Origin: Butyrivibrio sp. LC3010
GTDB lineage: Bacteria; Bacillota; Clostridia; Lachnospirales; Lachnospiraceae
DNA: 64,000 nucleotides
Direction of reading: 5' to 3'
Assembly: GCF_000424385.1 (NCBI RefSeq)
Contig: NZ_AUJU01000017.1
Coordinates: 54,417-118,416, forward strand
Shown: piece by piece, positions 35,970 to 47,000 of the stretch
Layout: each line of letters starts with the position of its first letter
Numbering within the stretch: the stretch's first letter is position 1
The notes under the pieces: model-generated
The model's input: the letters and a program-made list of their open reading frames with translations, nothing else
Database searches by the model: none
What the model was told of the DNA's origin: nothing
Position numbers and translations under genes: made by a program

Positions 35970-36500
35970 ATGAACTATGGAGAAATAAAGACTACAGATA
36001 TTGCTAATGGACAGGGGGTAAGAACTTCCTTGTTTGTATCAGGCTGCACTCACCATTGTAAAGGCTGCTTCAATGAGGAGACATGGGATTTTAATTTTGG
36101 AAAGCCTTTCACAGAGGAAGCGCAGGATGAAATTATAGAGTCCCTGAAGCCTGCATATATCGCAGGACTTACAATTCTTGGTGGCGAGCCTATGGAGATA
36201 TTAAATCAGAAGGCTATAAATCCGTTTATTAAGCGTATAAAAGAGGAACTTCCGGGAAAAAACATATGGATTTACAGTGGTTATACCTGGGAAGAACTAT
36301 TGGATGAAAATAATAAAAGATGCCACTCGGATGATACCATGGAAATACTGAATAATATCGATATGCTGGTGGATGGAGAATTCAAGCTGGATCTTAAAGA
36401 TATAACATTAAAATTCAGAGGGTCTTCCAATCAGAGAATTATCATGGTTCAGGAATCGTTACGGGCCGGGGAAATTATTCTGTCAGAGTTAAATAATTAA
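35970..36500 (+). CDS. nrdG: Anaerobic ribonucleotide reductase activating protein (radical SAM)
   Basis: 176 residues. It installs the glycyl radical on NrdD. The [4Fe-4S] motif CTHHCKGCFN fits the CxxxCxxC pattern of radical SAM enzymes. LGGEPME is the SAM-binding GGE motif, and IWIYSGYTWEEL is typical of NrdG. AGGAAA precedes the ATG. Its position after nrdD confirms the pair. Confidence 0.96.
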   Translation: MNYGEIKTTDIANGQGVRTSLFVSGCTHHCKGCFNEETWDFNFGKPFTEEAQDEIIESLKPAYIAGLTILGGEPMEILNQKAINPFIKRIKEELPGKNIWIYSGYTWEELLDENNKRCHSDDTMEILNNIDMLVDGEFKLDLKDITLKFRGSSNQRIIMVQESLRAGEIILSELNN

Positions 36501-36570
36501 CTGTTACATGTTTCCCACGCCCATAAATTATCCGAAGCCTATTCTGGTCAAGGCTGCATGAAGTCGAATA

Positions 36571-37335
36571 TTACAGATGATAAAGTCTTCTGGCATTATT
36601 GTCTGTAATGGCAATGACTTCTTCTGCGGAAAGATTCTTGATTTCAGCAATCTTTTCTATGACAAACAGCAGGTTAAGGGAAGAATTCCTTTTTCCTCTG
36701 TAGGGTTCAGGTGATAGATAAGGAGAATCGGTTTCTATAACGAGCTGCTCAATGGGAGCATACTCGACAACTTCACGAAGTTTTCTTCCGTTTTTGAAAG
36801 TTATTACTCCGCCGATTCCCAGGAAAAATCCCATATTAAGATATTCTCTTGCTGTTTCAACTGAATAGGAGAAACAGTGAATGTCACCGCCAACTTCTCT
36901 GGCATTTAAAGCTTTCATCATATCAAGAGTATCCTTAGCAGCATCTCTTGAGTGAATGATAACAGGGAGTTTTGTGCGCTTTGCCATTTCTATCTGGGCC
37001 TCAAACCACTTTTTCTGGATGTCTTTTGACGGTTCATCGTAATGATAATCGAGACCAATTTCGCCAACGGCTACGGCTTTCTCATAAGAACACATTTCTT
37101 CGAGCCATTTCAATTCTGAATCGTTCATTTCAGCAGAATCACTGGGGTGTACACCTATGGTTGTATAAATGAATGGATATTTTTTCGTCAGTTCAATAGA
37201 TTGTTCTACAGTTCGTTTACTGGAAGTTGCGTTTACAATAGTTCCAATTCCATTTTCCTTCATAGAGGATAAAAGTAAATCTCTGTCGCTATCAAATGCC
37301 TCATCATCATAATGAGCGTGTGTTTCAAAAATCAT
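36571..37335 (-). CDS. tatD: TatD family metal-dependent deoxyribonuclease
   Basis: 254 residues, normal length. Seen: N-terminal metal-binding FETHAHYDDEAFD, GEIGLDYHYD, VIIHSRDA, HCFSYSVETA and ETDSPYLSPEPYRG, which provide the two-metal site of TatD hydrolases. These enzymes degrade DNA from 3' ends, though cellular roles vary. It sits 19 bases upstream of rsmA on the same strand as transcribed (rsmA first), a common clostridial pair. Confidence 0.95.
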   Translation of the reverse strand: MIFETHAHYDDEAFDSDRDLLLSSMKENGIGTIVNATSSKRTVEQSIELTKKYPFIYTTIGVHPSDSAEMNDSELKWLEEMCSYEKAVAVGEIGLDYHYDEPSKDIQKKWFEAQIEMAKRTKLPVIIHSRDAAKDTLDMMKALNAREVGGDIHCFSYSVETAREYLNMGFFLGIGGVITFKNGRKLREVVEYAPIEQLVIETDSPYLSPEPYRGKRNSSLNLLFVIEKIAEIKNLSAEEVIAITDNNARRLYHL

Positions 37336-37354
37336 TAGTTCTCCTTAAAATGCT

Positions 37355-38221
37355 TTACTTAGTCAGGGGATAGAGTAAATTTGCGAGTCTGGCAAATTCT
37401 TCCAAGCTCAGTTTTTCCCCGCGAATTGATGGATTAAGCCCCATCTCTTCAAGTGCGGATACTACCTGTTGTCTGTCAAGACCAAGGTTTCCGTTTGCAA
37501 CGCCATTGGAAAGGGTTTTACGTCTTTGTGCAAAGGCTGCCCTGATAACAGAAAACATGAATTTTGAGTCAACAACATCTACAGGAGGATTCTTGTGGCA
37601 TTTTAAACTAATAACAGCAGAGTCAACTCCGGGCTGAGGAATAAAACAGCTTGGAGGAACAACCTGAACCATGGTAGGTTCCGTGTAGTATTGAACAGCT
37701 AAAGATAAAGCTCCATAGTCTTTGGAACCCGGTTTTTCTGCCATTCTGTCAGCTACCTCTTTTTGAACCATTACGGTGATACTGTCTATGGGAAGCTCAC
37801 TTTCAAGCAGTCTCATAAGTATGGGCGTAGTAATATAATACGGAAGGTTGGCAACAACTTTTATTGGTTTGCCATTATTTTCTTCCTGAACAGCTTTTTC
37901 TATATCGAATTTTAAAATATCTTCATTTATGACTGTCACATTATTATAGTCTGATAATGTATCAGCAAGTATGGGAATGAGCATCTTATCGATTTCGACA
38001 GCGATAACCTTCCCGGCACTTTCAGCTATATATTGTGTCATGGTACCGATACCGGGACCAATCTCCAAAACTGTATCGCTATCTGTAATTCCGGCAGCTT
38101 TGACAGTTGTGCTTAAAACAGAATCATCTATAAGGAAGTTCTGGCCAAATTTCTTTTGTATACTCAGATTATACTTTTCAATAATTGCCCGTGTTCCGGA
38201 CGCACATCCAAGTGTAGGCAT
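37355..38221 (-). CDS. rsmA: 16S rRNA (adenine1518/1519-N6)-dimethyltransferase
   Basis: 288 residues. It dimethylates two adenines near the 3' end of 16S rRNA. Seen: KKFGQNFLIDD, the SAM motif VLEIGPGIGTMTQY, the catalytic NLPYYITTP, and QKEVADRMAEKPGSKDYGALS. The first codon with context is the ATG at 38221; a slightly later start is possible because the family often begins just before the IIEKYNL helix. It is transcribed toward tatD. Confidence 0.95.
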   Translation of the reverse strand: MPTLGCASGTRAIIEKYNLSIQKKFGQNFLIDDSVLSTTVKAAGITDSDTVLEIGPGIGTMTQYIAESAGKVIAVEIDKMLIPILADTLSDYNNVTVINEDILKFDIEKAVQEENNGKPIKVVANLPYYITTPILMRLLESELPIDSITVMVQKEVADRMAEKPGSKDYGALSLAVQYYTEPTMVQVVPPSCFIPQPGVDSAVISLKCHKNPPVDVVDSKFMFSVIRAAFAQRRKTLSNGVANGNLGLDRQQVVSALEEMGLNPSIRGEKLSLEEFARLANLLYPLTK

Positions 38222-38413
38222 AAATATTCTCCGTTTATAAAATTATTTTCATTATGCTTTTAAAATGCTTCAGACTAAAACAATCAGGTAGTAATGTTTA
38301 ATGAAATATTGATTTGTCTAGTTATTCTATCAGTACATTTATTATTTTGCCACATTATGAAATTAAATTCGAGAAAAACCGCAGAAATAAGCGAAAATTA
38401 AACATCGTGATTT

Positions 38414-38442
38414 TTGACATCAAAACGTTGCTATGCTAAAAT
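38414..38442 (+). promoter_or_regulatory. Sigma-A promoter of the 1142-residue protein gene
   Basis: TTGACA (38414-38419), 17-base spacer, TAAAAT (38437-38442), 42 bases before the start codon. A perfect -35 and good -10. The rest of the 262-base gap 38222-38483 shows nothing else. Confidence 0.75.
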
Positions 38443-38483
38443 TTCACTAGATGTAGTATGAAAAAGTTTTAGAGGACAATATT

Positions 38484-41400
38484 TTGGATAAAACAGAATA
38501 TAAAATTCGAGCAGAAGAGATAAAATCGCTGATTAGGGCACAGCGCTTTGCAGAAGCAGTAAGGATTGCCGACACAATTGACTGGAAGAGAGTTAAGAGT
38601 GTCGGTATGCTTTGTGCAATCAGTGATCTGTATAAGGTAAACAGGAGGCTGGAGGAGAGCAGGGATATCTTACTTCTCGCATATGACAGAAGTCCGACGA
38701 GAAGAGAGATTGTATACTCACTCTGTGAGCTTGCTATTGCTATGGGAGAATTTGTCCAGGCAGTCGAGTATTACAAGGAATTTGTGAGACTTGCTCCACG
38801 AAACACAGCCAGATATATTCTGCAGTACAAGCTGTATGAGGCTCAGGAAGTAAGCCTTGAGGAACGTATTGCCGTACTGGAGGAATATAAAAAGCACGAC
38901 TACAACGAAAAATGGGCGTATGAATTGGCCTATCTATATCACAGAGTCGGACTCACTACAGAATGTATAGAGGAATGTGACGAACTTTTCCTGTACATGA
39001 GAGAGGGCCGATATGTAATTAAAGCTCTTGAATTAAAAGCTCTTCATGAGCCTCTTTCCCCTGAACAAAAAGCAGTTTATGCAAAATATAAGGCAGAAAC
39101 CAGTGGCAGCTTATATGCACCGGATATGCAGGATTCTGTTCCGGGAAAAGATGTGGTGGATGCAAGAAAGTCTCCCACAAGAGAACTTCCGGAAATATCA
39201 GATGAACAGCTAAGTACATCTGCTGGTTATAACTATTCATCAGATGCTGCTTATTATGATAATCAAAATGTTGCGCAGCAGCCTTATGCACAAAATAATT
39301 ATGCGCAGGATTTACAGCAGCAGACATATGCAGAACAGGCTTATGGACAGACTGCATATGAAGCACCGGTTTCGGAGAATCTGTCTCAGGATACCATGGT
39401 TTATGACAGACCGCAGGAAGAGCTTCAGTATGAGACGCCATTAGAAGATTCATTCTCAGTACCTACTGTTAATGTGGATACATATAATACTGTTGATCTG
39501 CAGAAGGAAATTGCTGCAAACCTTAAGGATATGCTTACAGAGAATCCTGATGCAGCTCTTTTTGCTGATGCACACGGGCCTCAGGTTGTTAAAGAGGGTG
39601 ATGAGACAGAGAACCTTGATACAGGAGAAATGTTTGACACCACAGGAGAGATTTTAAAGCCTTCGATGTCAGAGCTCTTTTATGAAGACAGAACAGCTCC
39701 GGTTGACAATAGTGTCTATCAAATGCCTGTAAATGAAGCTGCGGTGACTGAAGACTTAGCACAGACTCCCGTTGAAGGACAAAGCTTTGAGTCTACTGAT
39801 CAATACGGTGGGGAGCAGTATGCAGAACTGCAGAATGAGCAGGAAAGCGAACAGGCAGCAGGAGAGAGTAGAGCATTTTTTGAAATGCCTGTAACGAAAC
39901 TTGCATCTCAATCAAAAAGAGAGGCTGTAGCAGATACTGATACAAAGATATGGAATGCGGAGGAAATAGAACAGGCTAGAGATATGCTGCCTACCAGTCC
40001 GCAAAGTGCCTCAATTGCTGAGGAATTAAAGGATAAGGAAATAGCAGCTAATCTTGCTGCTTCTGCTATGCAGGATCATGCAATGTATAAGGGTGCGGTT
40101 TTCACGGACGAGCCATTACAGGATGAAGTTCCCGGTGCGGTGATCAAGCCAAATGTAAGATATCAGATCAATAATTCCTTCGATAAGATGCTTTCTCAGG
40201 AATATGATGGTCAGATAAGTCTTGCTATCGATGATTCCAAGCAGGTAGAGAAACAGATAACCGGTCAGATAAGCATTAATGAGTTTATGCAGGACTGGGA
40301 AAACTATAAAAAGCAGCAACAGGATCAGCAATACAAGAAAGTTAAAAAGCTGGCTGACTCAGAGACAGGTGAGCTTTTTAAGGAATTTGACCAAAATCTT
40401 GTATCGCCTATGCTTGATGGTGAAATCTCGCCTGAAGAAGCTTTGATTAAATCTAATGCTGAAATACAGAATGAGCAGATCACCTCAGCGGATAGTGCCA
40501 TTGAGGAGCCATTAGTTTCTGAAGCCGGTTCTATAGACGATGTTAATTATGAAGAAGATATCGATTCAAAGGGTGAGGAATCGGTAAGTAGTGAAGAACT
40601 GACTGATAATGAAACACTGTTAAATACAGAAAGTTCAAATGCAGAGCAGGAAAGTAATGACTTCTATGCCCAAGAGCCGGAAAATGAGGAGCTTTCTTCT
40701 GATGAATATGCGAGTGATGAAATAGATACCACGCAGCAGGAGCTTTCTGATAATGAAGCTATTACTGAGGAAGATCAGTCTGAGATTAAGACTGTTGATG
40801 ACCTTCAAAATACTCAGTCAATGGTTCTCATTACAGGAGAGGATTTAGAGACAGCTAAGTACTTGGGAGTAGAGGAGGAACCCTCTAAGGAGCCTGAAGA
40901 AAACACCAGGGCAGCAGAGGTGGATCTTGGTGAAACAACAGAGATTAGCAGTGAAGAAATAGAAAAGGCTGTCAGAGAGTCCGTTAAGGAAAAGAAAGAA
41001 GACGCCCGGTATAGTGAAACAACTCAAAATGCTGGTGCAGAAGATAAGGAAGAATTTGTAGAAGAAACAACAGAATCTGCCAAAGAAGAAGCAGAAGTCT
41101 CAGAAGTAAATGAGCATGTGGATCTCGAAGATGATAAGGATGATAAAGGAATAGATGAGAGAGTCCGTGTTATGACTCCCGAGGAAAAGGGACTGTTTGG
41201 ACCTTATATCCATCATAAAAAATCCAGAAGGCAGATAGTTCGTGCTATAGACAGCCTTAGTATGGCTGCATACACAAATAATGCCATAGTTACAGGTGAA
41301 GAGGGCGCAGGTACAGTTAACCTTGCAAAGGGACTTATCAAAGCTGTTCAGGCTACAGATGATAATTTTTCAGGTAAGGTTGCTATGATCACAGCAATCA

Positions 41401-41912
41401 AGCTGAATAAAAGCTCTGTAAGTTCAATTCTTGATAAGATTGTTAATGGAGCTCTTATTATCAGAAGAGCTGCAGATTTAAAAGAAGATACGGTTATCAC
41501 TTTGTTAAAGCAGCTGCAGAGCGAGAACAAGGGATACATCGTCGTTATTGAGGATACCAAGGATGATATAGACAGACTCCTTGATAAATATCCGGATCTT
41601 AAAAAATGCTTCAATGTTCGAGTAGATATAGAGGCTCTTGATGATGATTCTCTGGTGGCATATGCTGAGCAATATGCTTTAGAGAAGGAGCACGTTATCG
41701 ACAATCTTGGAATTCTTGCGCTTCATCAGAAGATTTCCGAGAGACAGACTTTGGATCATGAGGTGACTGTTTCTGAAGTTAAGGAAATGGTAGATGATGC
41801 CATTTACTATGCTGATAAGTATTCAGTAGGGCATTATTTTGATGTTTTGTTCAGAAAACGATTTGATAAGGAAGACATGATAATTCTTCGAGAGAAGGAT
41901 TTCCTTCATTAA
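38484..41912 (+). CDS. Large TPR / acidic / AAA-like protein of unknown function
   Basis: 1142 residues. The start is TTG with AGAGGA ahead. Residues 1-205 are TPR-like helical repeats ([33 protein letters not shown]). Residues about 210-895 are low-complexity, rich in Glu, Gln, Ser, Tyr and Ala, and likely disordered. The C-terminal 240 residues look like an AAA-type ATPase core: [20 protein letters not shown] in place of the Walker A loop, without the usual GKT lysine, and [12 protein letters not shown] as Walker B. No membrane segment. It may be a scaffold. glgB follows 54 bases later. Confidence 0.75.
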   Translation: MDKTEYKIRAEEIKSLIRAQRFAEAVRIADTIDWKRVKSVGMLCAISDLYKVNRRLEESRDILLLAYDRSPTRREIVYSLCELAIAMGEFVQAVEYYKEFVRLAPRNTARYILQYKLYEAQEVSLEERIAVLEEYKKHDYNEKWAYELAYLYHRVGLTTECIEECDELFLYMREGRYVIKALELKALHEPLSPEQKAVYAKYKAETSGSLYAPDMQDSVPGKDVVDARKSPTRELPEISDEQLSTSAGYNYSSDAAYYDNQNVAQQPYAQNNYAQDLQQQTYAEQAYGQTAYEAPVSENLSQDTMVYDRPQEELQYETPLEDSFSVPTVNVDTYNTVDLQKEIAANLKDMLTENPDAALFADAHGPQVVKEGDETENLDTGEMFDTTGEILKPSMSELFYEDRTAPVDNSVYQMPVNEAAVTEDLAQTPVEGQSFESTDQYGGEQYAELQNEQESEQAAGESRAFFEMPVTKLASQSKREAVADTDTKIWNAEEIEQARDMLPTSPQSASIAEELKDKEIAANLAASAMQDHAMYKGAVFTDEPLQDEVPGAVIKPNVRYQINNSFDKMLSQEYDGQISLAIDDSKQVEKQITGQISINEFMQDWENYKKQQQDQQYKKVKKLADSETGELFKEFDQNLVSPMLDGEISPEEALIKSNAEIQNEQITSADSAIEEPLVSEAGSIDDVNYEEDIDSKGEESVSSEELTDNETLLNTESSNAEQESNDFYAQEPENEELSSDEYASDEIDTTQQELSDNEAITEEDQSEIKTVDDLQNTQSMVLITGEDLETAKYLGVEEEPSKEPEENTRAAEVDLGETTEISSEEIEKAVRESVKEKKEDARYSETTQNAGAEDKEEFVEETTESAKEEAEVSEVNEHVDLEDDKDDKGIDERVRVMTPEEKGLFGPYIHHKKSRRQIVRAIDSLSMAAYTNNAIVTGEEGAGTVNLAKGLIKAVQATDDNFSGKVAMITAIKLNKSSVSSILDKIVNGALIIRRAADLKEDTVITLLKQLQSENKGYIVVIEDTKDDIDRLLDKYPDLKKCFNVRVDIEALDDDSLVAYAEQYALEKEHVIDNLGILALHQKISERQTLDHEVTVSEVKEMVDDAIYYADKYSVGHYFDVLFRKRFDKEDMIILREKDFLH

Positions 41913-41966
41913 ATATATGTTTATGCTATAATGTTTATGCAAAATTTTTCTAAAAGGGGATTAGAT

Positions 41967-43988
41967 ATGGGTCAGACAGTTTTTATTTCAGATGCGGATG
42001 AGTATTTATTTGGACAAGGTACTCATTATGATATTTACAAAAAACTAGGGGCACATGTCTCAGAGGAAAATGGCGTAAAGGGGATGTTTTTTGCTGTTTG
42101 GGCACCTAATGCCGAATCAGTACATGTTATAGGATCCTTCAATGGATGGGATGAGGAAATGTATCCGATGGAAAAAATCGGAAACATGGGAATTTACAAA
42201 TTATTCATTCCTGGAGTAGGTACAGGAGAACTGTACAAATATCTTATTCGTACTCCTGATGGTAGAAAACTCTATAAAGCAGATCCGTACGCAAATTATG
42301 CTGAACTGAGACCTGGTAATGCTTCAAGAACAACGGATTTATCAAAGTTTAAATGGAGTGATGACAAGTGGTATTCAAGCAAAAAAGGTAAGGATCTGAA
42401 TAGACAGCCGATTGCCATCTACGAATGTCATATTGGGTCATGGATGAAGCATCCGGATGGAACAGAGGATGGCTTTTACAGTTATAGAGAATTTGCTGAC
42501 AGAGTAGTTGAATATTTAAAGGAGATGAAGTATACACATATCGAGCTGATAGGTATAGCTGAACATCCTTTTGACGGCTCATGGGGATATCAGGTGACAG
42601 GATATTATGCACCGACCTCCAGATATGGCGAGCCTACTGATTTTATGTATCTGATAAATCTTTTACATAAAAATAATATCGGTGTAATTCTTGACTGGGT
42701 TCCGGCGCATTTTTGTCCTGATGAATTCGGCCTTGGCTGTTTTGATGGTACATGTATTTATGAAGATCCGGATCCGAGAAAGGGTGAACATCCGGATTGG
42801 GGAACCAAGATTTTTAATCTTGCAAAAAATGAAGTAAAGAATTTCCTTATTGCAAATGCTCTTTTCTGGATCAAGGAGTTTCATATCGATGGTCTCCGTG
42901 TTGATGCAGTGGCATCCATGCTTTATCTTGATTATGGTAAGAGGGATGGACAGTGGGTTCCTAATAAAGATGGTGGTAACAAGAATTATGAAGCCATTGA
43001 ATTCTTTAAACATCTTAACAGCGTAGTAAGAGGAACTTATCCTGATGTTATGATGATTGCTGAGGAATCTACAGCATGGCCTAAGATTACAGCTCCTGTT
43101 GAAGATGATGGTCTTAATTTCAGCTTCAAATGGAATATGGGGTGGATGCATGATTTTTGTGAATATATGAAGCTTGATCCGTATTTCAGAAAAGGCGCTC
43201 ATCACATGATGACATTTGCCATGAGCTATAATAATGCTGAAAACTATATCCTTCCGCTTTCACACGATGAAGTTGTTCATCTTAAGTGTTCAATGGTTGA
43301 GAAAATGCCTGGCTATAAGGTGGACAAATACGCTAATCTTCGTGCAGGTTACGCTTTTATGTTCGGCCATAGCGGTAAAAAGCTGCTCTTCATGGGACAG
43401 GATTTTGGACAGGAACGTGAATGGAGTGAGAAAAGAGAGCTTGACTGGTTCCTTCTTCAGGAAGATCTCAATCGCGGAATGAAGGATTATGTAAGAGATT
43501 TATTAGAGATTTATCGTAAATATCCTGCACTTTACGAAGTAGATAACGATTGGGGCGGTTTTGAATGGATTAATGCAAATGATGCGGACCACAGCATTTA
43601 CAGTTTCTACAGAAGAGCTGCCAATGGTAAGGATAATATTCTTTTTGTAATTAACTTCACACCTATGGAAGTCAGGGATTATAAGGTTGGAGTTCCGTTT
43701 GCAGGAACTTATAAGCATATTCTTGATAGTGCGGACAAAAAGTATGCTGGATGTGGTACTGGAATACCGGATAGTATAAAAGCTGTTCCGGGACTTTGCG
43801 ATTACAAGGATTATAGTATAACGATGACAATACCGCCATATGGTGCAGAGCTTTTTGTTTTCCAGAATCCGGAGGCAAAAAAGGTTGATGAAAAGAAGGT
43901 TGTAGAAAAAGCAAGCGCTAAGAAGCCTGCTGAGAAAAAAGATGTAGAGAAAGCAACCAAAAAGACAACAACTAAGAAAGCAAAATAA
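41967..43988 (+). CDS. glgB: 1,4-alpha-glucan branching enzyme
   Basis: 673 residues from the ATG at 41967, with AAAGGGGA six bases upstream; the earlier ATG at 41931 lacks a site. It adds alpha-1,6 branches to glycogen. Seen: a CBM48 domain (about 35-120, VWAPNAESVHVIGSFNGWDEE), the GH13 barrel with WVPAHF, the nucleophile in GLRVDAVASM, the acid/base in IAEESTAWP and LPLSHDEVVH, and a C-terminal all-beta domain. The last 40 residues are a Lys/Ala/Glu tail (KKPAEKKDVEKATKKTTTKK) not usual for GlgB. A terminator follows. Confidence 0.94.
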   Translation: MGQTVFISDADEYLFGQGTHYDIYKKLGAHVSEENGVKGMFFAVWAPNAESVHVIGSFNGWDEEMYPMEKIGNMGIYKLFIPGVGTGELYKYLIRTPDGRKLYKADPYANYAELRPGNASRTTDLSKFKWSDDKWYSSKKGKDLNRQPIAIYECHIGSWMKHPDGTEDGFYSYREFADRVVEYLKEMKYTHIELIGIAEHPFDGSWGYQVTGYYAPTSRYGEPTDFMYLINLLHKNNIGVILDWVPAHFCPDEFGLGCFDGTCIYEDPDPRKGEHPDWGTKIFNLAKNEVKNFLIANALFWIKEFHIDGLRVDAVASMLYLDYGKRDGQWVPNKDGGNKNYEAIEFFKHLNSVVRGTYPDVMMIAEESTAWPKITAPVEDDGLNFSFKWNMGWMHDFCEYMKLDPYFRKGAHHMMTFAMSYNNAENYILPLSHDEVVHLKCSMVEKMPGYKVDKYANLRAGYAFMFGHSGKKLLFMGQDFGQEREWSEKRELDWFLLQEDLNRGMKDYVRDLLEIYRKYPALYEVDNDWGGFEWINANDADHSIYSFYRRAANGKDNILFVINFTPMEVRDYKVGVPFAGTYKHILDSADKKYAGCGTGIPDSIKAVPGLCDYKDYSITMTIPPYGAELFVFQNPEAKKVDEKKVVEKASAKKPAEKKDVEKATKKTTTKKAK

Positions 43989-44022
43989 GGATCATTAAGA
44001 TTTAAAAAAAATATTCCGAAAT

Positions 44023-44060
44023 AAAAGGTGATAAACACTATAGGTGTTGTCACCTTTTTT
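44023..44060 (+). terminator. Terminator after glgB
   Basis: AAAAGGTGA (44023-44031) and AACAC pair with GTGTT and TCACCTTTT (44050-44058), followed by T and C-rich bases. Confidence 0.85.
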
Positions 44061-44087
44061 CTTTTGCTTAGAAATCGGAGAATATAA

Positions 44088-47000
44088 ATGAACGTGAATT
44101 TAAATACAATAAATGGAATGGAATCCGATTTAGACAGACCATTAAAAAGCATGGACGCAGGTCAGATTTACACATCTGCATACCAGAAGAACGGTAACGT
44201 AAAAGGTGCATTTGCAGTTGATCTTAATGGTAATTTTCTAAATAATCAGGCATATGCAAATAATGGGAAGACAAAAAATGACATTATTGCAGAAGCGCAG
44301 AACACAGATACTGCTGTTCGACATAACTACATGTCTATAATGGCAAATAATATGTCCGCTGATGATTTTGCAAAGGCAGCAGCGGATGGATTTGACTTCG
44401 GAGAGATGAGTCCGGAGGAATCTGTGACCATTCTTGATAAAATTAAGGCAACACTAGCCGTGTCAGGAACAGAGATTATCGGATATACAGATGACTTATC
44501 AGCTAAGGAGCTTGAGCAGATCACAGGAAGCAGTGGTCTGGCAAATGAGATTGCTTCATCTTTTCATGAAAATGATATTCCACTTACACAGGAGAATGTA
44601 AAGGAAATTGTAGCAGCTATAGATAAAATCAAGGATATAACTGCTATCAGTGATGGTGCGCTAAAATACATGACACTGAATAACATGGAGCCTACCATTG
44701 ATAATATTTACATGGCAGAACATGCCACAAACGGACAGAACAGAAAAACCGGAACCTATATTGCACTTGAGACAGAAGGCTATTATGGAACAAAGGCTGA
44801 AAAGCTTGAATGGGATGCAGTAGAGGATCAGGTTAAAAGAATTATTGATGAGTCCGGACTTGATTCATCTGATAAAAAGAACCTTGAAGAAGCCAGATGG
44901 ATGATAGAGGAAGGAATACCTCTTACAACAGATAATGTGAAAAAAGTCCATGAACTTGGCAGCATTGAATTGCCTATCAGTGAAGAAGAAATAGTTAAAT
45001 TGACAGCGGTTTCAATCTCAAACAGAAATGCTGCTGTAATCAATGATAATACTGAGAGCAATAATTTACTTAAGGCTATTGAGATAGCTGATGAAGTTAC
45101 AAATATTTCTGATAAAGCTATAGAAAGAGTATTGTCAGAGGATAAAGTTTTAAATATTGAAAACCTTAGTGCTGAGCAAAAAGATTTAGATAACGATAAA
45201 AAAGCAGGCACTGATAAAGCGCTATCAGATGAGCATAGACTTCCTATGCCTGAAGATACCGTAAGTTCTGAAAAAAATGTCATTGAAAATGTAAATAGAG
45301 AATTTGTGAATCATCCGGAAGAAGCCGGGAATAATGATGAGAGAAGAGAATTTCTTGAAGCAAGAAAACAATTGGAAGAGATTAGACTTTCAATGACTGT
45401 CAGTGCAAATTTAAGACTTTTGGATAAAGGCTTTAAGCTTGAAACAGAGCCCATTAAACAGGTGATCGAAGCACTTACGAAGGAAATTGAGAGCCTTGGC
45501 AATGAACTATTTTCTGAAGAAGACAGCTCAAAGTATCTGCTGTTTGAAGAGACAACGGCAAAAGTGGCTGAGCTTAAGCTTTTCCCTGTTGATATTGCAG
45601 GCAGAGATAATCTTTTAGAGAGTGAAAACTTTGGCGATATATATCAGGAGGCTAAGACTTTAAAGCAAAGATATGACAAGGCCGGAAAGACCTATGAAGC
45701 AGTTGGCACAGAGGTAAGAGCTGATCTTGGGGATAATATAAAAAAGGCATTTAGGAATATTGACACACTGCTTAAGGATCAGGGTCAGGAGATAAATGAA
45801 GAAAACAGACGGGCAGTGAGAATCCTTGGTTATAACCATATGGAGATCACTAAAGAAAACATTGAAAGTGTTCGTACAATTGATGAAAAACTTATGAATA
45901 CTGTAAATAAGTTAAAGCCCGGAGCAGTTCTTAATATGATAAGGGACGGGCATAATCCCTTGAAGATGACTATAAATGAGCTTAGCGATGAGCTTGGCAG
46001 ACAGGATAAGGGAGATTCCTCAAAGCAGGAAGAAAAGTATTCCAGATTTCTTTATAAACTCGAAAAGAATGCCGAAATAACACCTGAAGAGAAGGAAACA
46101 TATATAGGAATATACAGACTTTTTCATAATCTGAAAATCACAGATAACGCAGCAATAGGCGTTGTTTTGGAGACAGGTGCTGAAATGACGATAGAGAATC
46201 TGTTATCTGCCACAAGAACGCTTAAGAAAGAGAAAAAGGGTTTAGATTATAAAGTCGATGATGATTTTGGCGGGCTTATAGGTAGAGATACCGATAGTAA
46301 ATCCATCTCTTCGCAGATAGAATCAGCATTTATGCATTATAGTGAAAGCGCTGATATTGTTTATCAAAATCTAGAGCCGGAGAAATTGCTTAAGGCAGAT
46401 GCGAAAGAAGAAATGCTTCTGGATGAACTTGCAGAAAAACTGGCGATGGAAGAGACTTCCCTGGAAGGACAGAGCGCAGAAAAAGAGTATTACAGTGAAA
46501 AAGCAAAGGAAATGCGAAAAATCGCTGCGCTTCAATCCACAGATGAAATAGTGACAGAGCTTGAAAAGCATGGTATTGCAGCAAATACAGATATGGTTCA
46601 GGCACTTATAAATCTAAAGTCCGGAAGAAAAGGAAGGAATAATTCTGTTTGGAGTCTTGCAGAAAAAATGGCCACTCTTGCCTTTAAAGAGGTGAGACAG
46701 GAGATGCTTCAGGATTTAATTGACAGCGATGATTATGAGAGTGCTTATGAAGAAAAATTAATGGGATTATCAGAGAGTTTGAACGAACTCCTGATGGAAG
46801 AAGCTGATTCTTATATTGATGTAAAGACAATACATCTTATGCAAAAACAGCTGACAGTTGCCTCTAAGATGTCAAAGCAGGAAAGCTACGAAATCCCTGT
46901 TGAGATTGATGGCAGACTTGTATCGATGCACGTCACTTTTAAAGAAAATGAACTGGATGGAAGCCGTGTTGAAGCTGAGATTGAAACACCTGATTTTGGG

